The notes beneath the pieces were generated by a model. It was given only the letters and a program-made list of their open reading frames with translations, ran no database searches and had not been told where the DNA came from. From assembly GCA_020632715.1 (NCBI GenBank), contig JACKFA010000004.1, forward strand, positions 744,001 to 808,000: a stretch of 64,000 nucleotides of DNA, in the 5' to 3' direction. This stretch comes from Deltaproteobacteria bacterium (GTDB lineage Bacteria > Myxococcota_A > UBA9042 > PHBI01). Positions 34,736 through 42,371 of this stretch are shown here, one piece after another; the stretch's first letter is position 1, and the number at the start of each line of letters is the position of its first letter. A program made the translations under genes and the position numbers.

Positions 34736-37700
34736 ATGCACGCGCTGAAGTCGCTCGCGTTGGCCGCCGTCACGGCGCTGGCGCTGCTCTCCTTCACCGA
34801 CGTCGCGTCGGCCCAGACCGACGTGAACGTCGTGGTCCCCGACGCGCTCACGGCCAACGTCCAGTTCGGCCTCGACGTGACCTACAGCCTCGACGGCGGC
34901 GTCTACGAGGATCTGCTCCTGACCGTGCAGATCCCCTCCGGCTTCCGCTTCGTCCAGGCGACCTACCAGGACGGCACCTTCCCGAACTACACGTGCCCCG
35001 GGAACATCACCGACGGCTACACGTGCACCTTCGGGAACGCCACGCTCGACGCCGGCGGCGGCATCGCGGGCGCCATGACCATCACCCTCGTCCCGGCGCG
35101 CTACTACCACCGCGACCAGGACACGGTGAGCGCCACGGCCTCGCTCCAGGCCACGTCCTACACGACGCCGACCGGGGCGTCGTCGACCATCGGCATCGGC
35201 CCCGTCTCGGACGACGGCGTCGTCACCGTCCCGTTCAGCGTGCGCTGGCAGGACTACACGCGGCGCGGCGGCTACTTCACGACCAACCCGCTGACCGGCG
35301 AGGTCGGCGAGAGCTACCTCCTCGACTACCGCATCAACAACAACGGCGCCGCGAAGATCGTCGGCGGCTCCCAGATCGTCGCCACGATGGGCCCGAGCCT
35401 CGTCTTCGTCGAGGCCTACCCCGGCAACAACAACACCGACCCGACCCTGAACGCGGCCTACGTCATCGACGACGGCGGGATGACCCCGTGGCAGGACAGC
35501 GGCGGCACGGTGTCGCTGACGATGGTGAACGCGATCTGGCACTCGAACGGCGTGTCCGAGAGCTACTCCCCCCACCTCTACGTGCGCGTGTGGGTGCCGT
35601 GCAGCGCGATGCCCGTGGGCGCCACCAACGAGGACTTCTTCGGGACCGCCGTCTACCACGCGAGCTACGAGACGACCGGCCCGACCGCGGCCTCCTACAC
35701 CCTCGCCTCGAACGGCAACCTGCCGCCGCCGGCCGCCTCGCTCAGCAACCAGTGCGGCAGCGGCGGCGTCTTCAGCAAGCAGGGCATCGGCGGTCAGGGC
35801 GTCGAGACCAACGTCGGCTGGCGCCTCAACGCGAGCCCCGCGTTCGGCGTGTTCCCCTACGACGAGGTCCTCTTCCAGGACCGGATCCCCGCCGGCACGA
35901 GCCTCATCTCGGCGTCGCTCTCGTTCACGCCGAGCGAGTTCACCCGCTACAGCTGCCAGCTCCCGGCGGGCGTCACCGACCCCATCTCCGTCGCCGACTT
36001 CCACGACTACGTCACCGACGGTGCCTGCGTCCCGGCGTTCGACCCGGACGCCACGCACATCATGTTCTACGCGCCGCAGTGGGGCGACGCGGCCGACGGG
36101 ATCACCGCCTTCCGCGCCGACTTCTACACCTACGTCCCCGCGGGCTACGTCCCGCCCGGCGCCGTCGAGCCCTTCCCCATCCAGAACACCGCCTACATGG
36201 ACGCCGACAAGCCGGCCTCGAGCGGTGGGGCCCACGTGAGCGCGAGCTACACCGCGGCGCGCGACCTCTACACGACGAGCCGCCCCCAGTCGTGGCGCTG
36301 GGACGCGCAGACCACGAGCCCGGCCGTCGTCATCGCCGGCGAGGAGGCGTCCGTCGGGTTCGGGCTCTACCGTCACTCGCAGTTCCGCCCCGCGCGGAAC
36401 CCGCGTATCAGCGTCACCGTGCCGGACGGCGTCACGATCCTATCGGCGCAGATCTCCTTCCTCACGACCGGCGGGTGCGCGGACGACCCGCCGCCGACCA
36501 CGTGGACCGAGCCCGTCCTCGGCTCGAACCCGCTCGTGTGGCAGCTCGGCGACGACGACGAGCCCTACGACATGGTCGACACGGGCAACGTCTGCACGCG
36601 CGTGAAGCTCACCTGGGTCGCGAGCGAGTCCTACGGCTTCGTCAACGGCGACACCGTGCAGTTCCGCGAGGTCGTCTCCGCCGACAACGCCGGGACCTAC
36701 ACCCACGCCACGTCTTACAACTTCACCATCCGGCGGCCGGCCGAGATGAAGGTCGGCGTGGAGCCGGGTTGCTACGACAACAAGGCGCCCGCCTTCGTCA
36801 TCACGGCGTCGAACACCGGCGGCACCGACCTCGAGGACGTCGTCGTCGAGACGGCCATCCCGGGCACCGCCGACGGCGTGTCGACGGCCGAGTCGACCTT
36901 CGCCGGGCTCGGGCTCACGCCGCCCGACGCGACCTTCGAGTACCTCGTCGCGGGGAGCTGGGTCGCGACGTACGCGACGGCGGCCGACGTCGAGGCCGTG
37001 CGGATGCACGTCGCCGGCATCCCGACCGGCGGCGACCCCGTGCAGTTCGAGGTGCGCCTCTCGACCGACAGCCCGACGGGCACGACGCTGCACGCGCGCG
37101 CCGTCATGAGCGAGTCGAACCTGCCCGGCGCGGACAGCGCCTTCACGCAGGCGGTCGGCGTGTGCCCCGGCACGGTCGACGTCACGAAGTTCTTCGACGC
37201 CGACGGCGACGGCGCGCAGGGGGCGGGCGAGGTGAACCTCGGCGGCTGGACGTTCGACGTCTACGACGACGGCGGGGCGCGGATCCGCAGCGTCGTGACC
37301 GGGAGCGACGGCTCCGTGCGGGTGCTCCTGAACCCCGGCGACTACACGTTCACCGAGGTCGTGCCGACCGACACGCAGGGCGTGTGGGCGGCGACGACGG
37401 CGGGCGGCGAGTCGCAGACGGTCACGGTCGTGGACCTCGGCGAGCACGCGCTCCTCTTCGGCAACACCTGCGCCTGCCCGGACGACAACGACGGCGACCC
37501 GTGCACGGAGCTCGCCTGCCAGCCGAACGGGACGTGCCTCTCGGTCGGGACCGAGGCCGGGACGACCTGCGACGACGGCTCCGAGTGCACCGACAACGAC
37601 GTCTGCGACGGCATGAAGGGCTGCTCGGGGCTCGCGGTCAGCTGCGACGACCACGACGAGTGCACGGCCGACAGCTGCGACCCCGCGAGCGGCTGCGCGA

Positions 37701-40351
37701 ACGAGCCGCTGACCGGCACGGCGTGCACCTTCGACGCGTGCACGGAGAACGCCGTGTGCACCGCCGGCGAGTGCGGCGGCGGCGTGCCGATCGACTGCGA
37801 CGACGGCAACGAGTGCACCCTCGACACGTGCGACCCGGCGCTCGGCTGCCAGCACGCGCCGACGAACGAGGGCGGCGAGTGCAGCGACGGCGTCGACTGC
37901 ACGGTAGGTGACGCGTGCCAGGCCGGCGCGTGCGTGCCGGGGAGCGGGCCCTACGACTGCCTCGCGGGCACCGACTACGACGCCGACTGTGTGAGCGCGG
38001 CGTGCGGCCCCGAGGGCTGCGAGATCGCCACGATCAACGAGGGCGGGGCGTGCGACGACGGCGACGCCTGCACGGTCGCGACGACGTGCGAGGCCGGCCA
38101 CTGCGTGGGCGGCGCGGCGAACACCTGCGACGACGGCAACCCGTGCACGGGGACGACCTGCGACAGCGCCACGGGCTGCGCCTACGAGCCGGTCGCCGGG
38201 AGCTGCGACGACGACGATCCGTGCACCGAGGGCGACACGTGCGACGACGCCGGGCACTGCGTGAGCGGGACGCCCATGAGCTGCGACGACGGCATCGCCT
38301 GCACGAGCGACCGGTGCGAGGGTGGCGAGTGCGTGTCGACGCCGATCGAGGACGGGGAGCCCTGTCAGGACGGGGACGCCTGCTCGGGCACGGCGAGCGC
38401 GCCCGACACGTGCCAGGGCGGCGTGTGCGTCGCGGGCGCGGCGGTCGACTGCGACGACGGCAACGTCTGCACGACGAATACGTGCGACAGCGAGCTCGGC
38501 TGCCAGACGGCGAACAACGACGGCGCGACGTGCAGCGACATGAACGCGTGCACCGACGGTGACGCGTGCCAGGGCGGCGCGTGCGTGCCGGGGCCGGCGC
38601 GCGACTGCGACGACCACAACGCCTGCACGGACGACAGCTGCGACGCGGCGCTCGGCTGTGTCACGGTGAACAACGAGGCGCCGTGCGAGGACGGCGACGC
38701 CTGCACGGTCGACGACGCGTGCTCGAACGGGGCGTGCGCGCCGGGGGCGGCGCCCGACTGCGGCGACGACAACCCCTGCACGGACGACAGCTGCGACAGC
38801 GAGCTCGGCTGCCGGAACGTGCCGAACACGGCGCCCTGCACGGACGGGGACGTCTGCACGCTCGACGACGCGTGCGCCGACGGGGCCTGCGTCCCCGGGG
38901 CGGTCGACGACTGCGACGACGGCGACGTCTGCACGAGCGACAGCTGCGTCGCGGGCGTCGGGTGCGACCACCAGCCGCTCGGCGGGTCGCAGCTCGCGAC
39001 GGCCTGGTTCTTCGTGTTGAACGACGGGAGCGGGACGATCGTGGCGGTCACGGACGACCCGGCGCCGCCGGCGACCGCGCCCGAGGGCTACTACACGCGC
39101 TACGCGGTGTCCTACCTGCCGGCGGACGCGGGCGACCCGATGGCCGGGCTCCCGGGGGTCGGCGACCCGGCGTCGGCGCTGAGCGAGCTCGCGCCGACGA
39201 GCTGCGCGACGGTGAACGGGGAGCTCATCCTGGTCGACTACCCGGTCGAGTGCGATCCGACGGGGGTGAGCTCGCTCTCGCTCGAGCCGCTGAACGTGCA
39301 CTGGAACCTGTTCTCGTGTGGCGACGTCGACGGCTTCACGGACGCGCGCGGCATCGTGGCGGCGGCGGGCGACCTCTTCGTCGAGCAGTGGGGGAACCCG
39401 GCGAGCGCGACGATCGGCGAGCACGTGGAGCCGCTCGCGCCGGGCGAGTCGGTGTACGACCTCTGGGACCTGCCGGCGCGGCAGGGGAAGAAGACGCAGG
39501 ACTACCAGCAGCAGAACGCCGGGGAGCCGATCGACGTGCTCTACCTGGGCGGCGTGATGGAGGCGCTCGGCGGCGACATCTTCGGGTCGGTGGTGACGGT
39601 CGGGCCCACGGGGGCGGCGATCGCCGGGGTGACTGGGAACCTGACGCTCCGCGAGGGCGGCGAGTGGCTCGTCGGGAACCCGCTCGACTTCGCGGGGACG
39701 TGCCAGGACTTCCGCGAGCTGTCGCAGTACTTCAAGGGGATCACGGCGCCCGCTCAGCAGGACGTGATCGTGCACAGCTGGGGCGGGCTCACGTTCCCCG
39801 CGCCGCCGGCGGGCGCGATCACGTGCCCGGCGGGGGCCGGCGACCCCGATCCGCTCTGGGTCTACCGGGTGGACCTGACCGCGATGGCGCCGAACGTGGG
39901 GCCGTACGTGAACCAGGGGTCGCTGCCGCTGCCGGCGTGCCTGCGGCCGGTGACGCTGGCCGACGGGAGCACGATCCAGACGCCGTCGACGACGCTCATC
40001 GTGAACTGGGTGGGCGCGGCGAGCGCGACGCTCCAGTACACGGACATGAACCACAAGTTCCCGTACTGGAAGACGCTCTGGAACTTCCCGGACACGTCGA
40101 CGCTGCACCTGACGGGCGTCGCGGCGGAGGCGAGCATCTTCGCGCCGTTCGCGGACGTGACGCTGACGCAGATGGAGGTCTGGGGCTTCGTCGTGGCGGG
40201 GCGCGTGACGGAGGTCGGCAACGTGGGGCTCCGGCTGCCCGGCTACCACGCGCGCATCAACGTCGAGGCGACGTGCGAGTACGACGAGCCCGCGGGCGCC
40301 ACGGCGCTCCCGGGGGACACCGGCGAGACGCCGGTCGAGACCTATCCCTGA
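34736..40351 (+). CDS. giant exported protein with 19 CTDC (slime-mould) repeats and a choice-of-anchor-A-like domain
   Basis: 1871-residue secreted protein. The signal peptide is residues 1-26 (cut near ASA-QTD). Residues about 27-810 are beta-rich DUF11/Ig-like modules (VQFGLDVTYSLDGGVYEDLL). Residues about 813-905 form an SdrD-B/SpaA-like domain (VTKFFDADGDGAQGAGEV). Residues 910-1417 hold 19 Cys-rich modules of the type CDDGNxCTxDxCDxxxGC, known as Dictyostelium CTDC repeats. The C-terminal third (about 1515-1850) contains LNVHWNLFSCGDVDGFTDAR and GIVAAAGDLF, resembling choice-of-anchor-A domains. No MYXO-CTERM or other sorting tail follows (the end is TGETPVETYP), so it may be released or held non-covalently. 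Start ATG 34736 follows GCGAGG. A 61-bp gap leads to the next lipoprotein gene. Confidence 0.85.
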   Translation: MHALKSLALAAVTALALLSFTDVASAQTDVNVVVPDALTANVQFGLDVTYSLDGGVYEDLLLTVQIPSGFRFVQATYQDGTFPNYTCPGNITDGYTCTFGNATLDAGGGIAGAMTITLVPARYYHRDQDTVSATASLQATSYTTPTGASSTIGIGPVSDDGVVTVPFSVRWQDYTRRGGYFTTNPLTGEVGESYLLDYRINNNGAAKIVGGSQIVATMGPSLVFVEAYPGNNNTDPTLNAAYVIDDGGMTPWQDSGGTVSLTMVNAIWHSNGVSESYSPHLYVRVWVPCSAMPVGATNEDFFGTAVYHASYETTGPTAASYTLASNGNLPPPAASLSNQCGSGGVFSKQGIGGQGVETNVGWRLNASPAFGVFPYDEVLFQDRIPAGTSLISASLSFTPSEFTRYSCQLPAGVTDPISVADFHDYVTDGACVPAFDPDATHIMFYAPQWGDAADGITAFRADFYTYVPAGYVPPGAVEPFPIQNTAYMDADKPASSGGAHVSASYTAARDLYTTSRPQSWRWDAQTTSPAVVIAGEEASVGFGLYRHSQFRPARNPRISVTVPDGVTILSAQISFLTTGGCADDPPPTTWTEPVLGSNPLVWQLGDDDEPYDMVDTGNVCTRVKLTWVASESYGFVNGDTVQFREVVSADNAGTYTHATSYNFTIRRPAEMKVGVEPGCYDNKAPAFVITASNTGGTDLEDVVVETAIPGTADGVSTAESTFAGLGLTPPDATFEYLVAGSWVATYATAADVEAVRMHVAGIPTGGDPVQFEVRLSTDSPTGTTLHARAVMSESNLPGADSAFTQAVGVCPGTVDVTKFFDADGDGAQGAGEVNLGGWTFDVYDDGGARIRSVVTGSDGSVRVLLNPGDYTFTEVVPTDTQGVWAATTAGGESQTVTVVDLGEHALLFGNTCACPDDNDGDPCTELACQPNGTCLSVGTEAGTTCDDGSECTDNDVCDGMKGCSGLAVSCDDHDECTADSCDPASGCANEPLTGTACTFDACTENAVCTAGECGGGVPIDCDDGNECTLDTCDPALGCQHAPTNEGGECSDGVDCTVGDACQAGACVPGSGPYDCLAGTDYDADCVSAACGPEGCEIATINEGGACDDGDACTVATTCEAGHCVGGAANTCDDGNPCTGTTCDSATGCAYEPVAGSCDDDDPCTEGDTCDDAGHCVSGTPMSCDDGIACTSDRCEGGECVSTPIEDGEPCQDGDACSGTASAPDTCQGGVCVAGAAVDCDDGNVCTTNTCDSELGCQTANNDGATCSDMNACTDGDACQGGACVPGPARDCDDHNACTDDSCDAALGCVTVNNEAPCEDGDACTVDDACSNGACAPGAAPDCGDDNPCTDDSCDSELGCRNVPNTAPCTDGDVCTLDDACADGACVPGAVDDCDDGDVCTSDSCVAGVGCDHQPLGGSQLATAWFFVLNDGSGTIVAVTDDPAPPATAPEGYYTRYAVSYLPADAGDPMAGLPGVGDPASALSELAPTSCATVNGELILVDYPVECDPTGVSSLSLEPLNVHWNLFSCGDVDGFTDARGIVAAAGDLFVEQWGNPASATIGEHVEPLAPGESVYDLWDLPARQGKKTQDYQQQNAGEPIDVLYLGGVMEALGGDIFGSVVTVGPTGAAIAGVTGNLTLREGGEWLVGNPLDFAGTCQDFRELSQYFKGITAPAQQDVIVHSWGGLTFPAPPAGAITCPAGAGDPDPLWVYRVDLTAMAPNVGPYVNQGSLPLPACLRPVTLADGSTIQTPSTTLIVNWVGAASATLQYTDMNHKFPYWKTLWNFPDTSTLHLTGVAAEASIFAPFADVTLTQMEVWGFVVAGRVTEVGNVGLRLPGYHARINVEATCEYDEPAGATALPGDTGETPVETYP
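37470..38990 (+). repeat. array of 19 CTDC cysteine modules
   Basis: Coding repeat of about 70-90 bp units within the giant exported protein. Two module types mostly alternate: CDDGxxCTxxxCDxxxGC and CxDGDxCTxxDxCxxGxC. Units differ enough in sequence to be old duplications, although the last six are closest to each other (CTDDSCDSELGC and CTVDDACSNGAC types). Confidence 0.8.
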
Positions 40352-40412
40352 CCGTCGCGGCGCGCCGCCGGACGGGCGGGGGCGCCGTGCCTCGCGAGAG
40401 AGGAGACGAACC

Positions 40413-41030
40413 ATGCGCATGAGGAAGCTCGCCGTCGCGGCGGTGGTGATGGGGCTCGGGCTCGGGGCGTGCCAGGGCGGGGAGGTGCCGCCGGTCGGCT
40501 CGCAGACGCCGACGGACCCGACGACGCCGACGGAGCCGACGACGCCGACGGAGCCGACGACGCCGACGGAGCCGACGACGCCGACGGAGCCGACGACGCC
40601 GACGGACCCGACGACGCCGGTGGACCAGCGGAGCGAGGAGGCGAAGGCGCTGCACGGGCTCACGCGCTCGGTGCTCGTGGCGTGGGCGCGCGAGGATCTG
40701 CGCGAGATCCTCGCGCTGTCGTCGAAGGACGCGGAGGACCACGTGGCGGACCTGCTCGCGAGCCCGGAGGCGCGCGCGTTCTACTTCGGCGAGGACGGCT
40801 TCCGGGCGCGCGCGGTGCGCGCGTGGCAGGCGCAGGGTGAGACGCTCGGCACGGTGCGGGGCGAGGGCACGCCGGGCGGCGCTGAGCTCGCGCGGCGCTG
40901 GGTCTTCGTCACGGTGCTCGACGGGAAGCCCGTCGTGGCCGACCTCCTCTGGGAGGTGGACCGCTGGATCTTCGTGAATCTGCTCGAGGTCGACGACGCG
41001 CGTTTCGACGCGTTCGGGACCGAGATCTAG
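40413..41030 (+). CDS. lipoprotein with PTEPTT repeat linker
   Basis: 205-residue predicted lipoprotein. Signal MRMRKLAVAAVVMGLGLGAC (Cys20) is followed by a 40-residue linker made of six near-identical TPTEPT hexapeptides (residues about 32-70), probably an extended stalk. The 135-residue domain is alpha/beta (ALHGLTRSVLVAWAREDLRE, ARRWVFVTVLDGKPVVADLL, WIFVNLLEVDDARFDAFG) and resembles the small NTF2-like or DUF4878-type lipoprotein domains in outline; that assignment is weak. An excellent ribosome site AGAGGAGACGAA precedes ATG 40413. It lies 61 bp downstream of the giant exported protein and is probably cotranscribed with it. Confidence 0.75.
   Translation: MRMRKLAVAAVVMGLGLGACQGGEVPPVGSQTPTDPTTPTEPTTPTEPTTPTEPTTPTEPTTPTDPTTPVDQRSEEAKALHGLTRSVLVAWAREDLREILALSSKDAEDHVADLLASPEARAFYFGEDGFRARAVRAWQAQGETLGTVRGEGTPGGAELARRWVFVTVLDGKPVVADLLWEVDRWIFVNLLEVDDARFDAFGTEI
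40505..40622. repeat. 18-bp tandem repeat, about six copies
   Basis: Unit CCGACGGAGCCGACGACG encoding T-P-T-E-P-T, with first and last copies carrying D for E. Copies are almost identical at DNA level, so copy number is expected to vary between strains by slippage without breaking the frame. Confidence 0.85.
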
Positions 41031-41041
41031 TCGCAGCGACC

Positions 41042-41128
41042 TCGCGGGCTCGGCCCGCGTGGCCGCCCGCGTCGCAGGGTCGGCCCGTCGTGGCCGCGTC
41101 GTAGGGGCGGCCCTCGTGGCCGCCCGCG
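41042..41128. repeat. three tandem copies of a GC hairpin repeat between convergent genes
   Basis: Three similar units at 41042-41071, 41072-41098 and 41099-41128. The last is the most complete, with arms GGGCGGCC and GGCCGCCC around a CTCGT loop and an upstream TCGTAG. The units share the core GGTCGGCCC..CGTGGCCGC and differ by small changes. They fill the gap between a plus and a minus gene and could terminate both. The form resembles dispersed hairpin (REP-like) repeats. Confidence 0.65.
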
Positions 41129-41533
41129 TCAGCCCACCACGTTCCGCGCGACCATCCACGCGAGCAGCGCGACCAGCAGCGTCGGCGCCCGCAGGCGCGG
41201 CGGGAGCGGCGTCGGCACGCGGAGGCTCGCCCAGCGGCCGGTCGCCGCGTAGCGGGCGAGCGTCACGACCGCCCACAGCATGAGCGGCGTCGCCAGCACC
41301 GTCAGCGGGTTCGCGGCCCAGGCCGCGGCGACGTCGCCGTGGAGGAGCGCGTGCAGGGCGCGCAGCGTGCCGCAGCCGGGGCACAGGAGCCCCGTCGCCG
41401 CGCGCACCGGGCACGGCGGGTAGGTGCCGGGCGTGGCCGGGTCGTGCCCCGCGAGGAAGGCGCCGAGCGCGCCGAGCGCGACGAGCGTCGCCGCCGCGAG
41501 GGCGCGCCGGGGCGCGGCGTCAGCGACCCGCAA
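41129..41533 (-). CDS. DUF2752 membrane protein
   Basis: 134-residue membrane protein. The diagnostic DUF2752 segment is CPVRAATGLLCPGCGTLRAL, followed by HALLHGDVAAAWAANPLTVL, with three to four hydrophobic helices around it. Function of the family is unknown; the conserved CPGCG may bind metal. The only suitable start is TTG at 41531-41533, lying 14 bp inside the CD225 gene, so translation is probably coupled to it. It is the third gene of a small operon of short membrane proteins. Confidence 0.82.
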   Translation of the reverse strand: MRVADAAPRRALAAATLVALGALGAFLAGHDPATPGTYPPCPVRAATGLLCPGCGTLRALHALLHGDVAAAWAANPLTVLATPLMLWAVVTLARYAATGRWASLRVPTPLPPRLRAPTLLVALLAWMVARNVVG

Positions 41534-41927
41534 GGCTCAGGCCGAGGACGACGATGCCGAGGACCACCCCGACGGCGAGGGACGCGACCGACCAGTTGTT
41601 CGCGCTCTGGGCGGCCTCGCGCGCCGCCTCGGGGTTGCCGGCGTACCAGTGGCCTGCGACCTGGCTCGCCTTCACGATGGCGACGACGCCGAACGGGAAG
41701 AAGCAGAAGAGGGTCGTGAGGATGGCCCAGGCCATGCCGGAGTCGGGCATGGGCTCGCGCGGCGTGGGCGGCGTGTCGCGGAGATAGGGCGGGACGGGCT
41801 CTGCGCGCTGTGGGGGAGCGTCGCGCTCGGCGAGGATCCGCGCCTTCTCGCGCTGGAACTCCTCCTCCGAGAGGACGCCGCTCGCGCGCAGCTTGCCGAG
41901 CTGCTCGAGGCGATCGAGGTGCGACAC
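41520..41927 (-). CDS. SHOCT + CD225/dispanin membrane protein
   Basis: 135-residue protein. Residues 1-35 are a SHOCT helix pair (LDRLEQLGKLRASGVLSEEE, FQREKARIL). After a Pro-rich linker, residues 64-130 are a CD225/dispanin domain: MAWAILTTLFCFFPFGVVAI, VKASQVAGHWYAGNPEAARE, AAQSANNWSVASLAVGVVLG. That fold, known from interferon-induced membrane proteins, is common in small bacterial membrane proteins of unknown role. GTG start at 41925-41927, 4 bp after the upstream SHOCT gene's stop; its 3' end overlaps the DUF2752 gene. The operon arrangement is clear. Confidence 0.85.
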   Translation of the reverse strand: MSHLDRLEQLGKLRASGVLSEEEFQREKARILAERDAPPQRAEPVPPYLRDTPPTPREPMPDSGMAWAILTTLFCFFPFGVVAIVKASQVAGHWYAGNPEAAREAAQSANNWSVASLAVGVVLGIVVLGLSLAGR

Positions 41928-41931
41928 GCGG

Positions 41932-42255
41932 TCAGAGCCCCTGGAGGATGCGGGCGCGCTGCTCGGCGTACTCGCCGTCGGTCAGCGTGCCGGAGTCGCG
42001 GAGGCGCGAGAGCTGGGCGAGGCGGTCCTCGATGGCGGCGGCGCCCTCCGCGGGTGGCATGCTCATCGCCGGGCGCTGGGACGGCGCGGCGGCCTGCCCC
42101 CCGTGGCCGGGCGCCGGCTCGAGCACGGCGATGATGATGATGCCGATGAGGCCGAGGAGGAGGCCGAGGACGGCGCCGAGGCCGCCGCGACCCTTGCCTT
42201 CGCCGATCGCGTAGCCGATGACGCCGCAGACCACCATGACGATGAGCCAGACCAT
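41932..42255 (-). CDS. small membrane protein with C-terminal SHOCT domain
   Basis: 107-residue protein. Two N-terminal membrane helices (MVWLIVMVVCGVIGYAIGEG and GLGAVLGLLLGLIGIIIIAV) enclose a Gly/Lys turn (GKGRGG). A Pro/Ala linker follows, then a C-terminal SHOCT module (IEDRLAQLSRLRDSGTLTDG, EYAEQRARILQGL). It is the mirror layout of the next gene, where SHOCT is N-terminal. First gene of the three-gene operon; its stop lies 4 bp before the GTG of the CD225 gene. Function unknown. Confidence 0.82.
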   Translation of the reverse strand: MVWLIVMVVCGVIGYAIGEGKGRGGLGAVLGLLLGLIGIIIIAVLEPAPGHGGQAAAPSQRPAMSMPPAEGAAAIEDRLAQLSRLRDSGTLTDGEYAEQRARILQGL

Positions 42256-42371
42256 GAGAGCGCCCTTTGCGCCGCTCTGGGCGCGTGCCGGAGGGAGAAT
42301 GTGGAGAGCGGCTCGAGGCTAGCCCACGATGGGGAAGGCCTCAAGGGCGCTCCGGGGTCACCGTCCAGAAA

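Noticed and set aside
33533..36376. Minus-strand open frame of 947 codons spanning the DMT transporter and the start of the CTDC protein
   Set aside because: Gly/Arg/Glu low-complexity translation antisense to two well-supported genes.
37470..38990. Cys-module array considered as a non-coding repeat array
   Set aside because: Units vary synonymously and keep a single open frame with conserved Cys positions, so it is protein-coding.
36440..40663. Minus-strand open frame of about 1400 codons opposite the CTDC-repeat protein
   Set aside because: Shadow of the real gene; low-complexity Arg/Val/Asp translation, while the plus frame has a signal peptide, ordered domains and a ribosome site.
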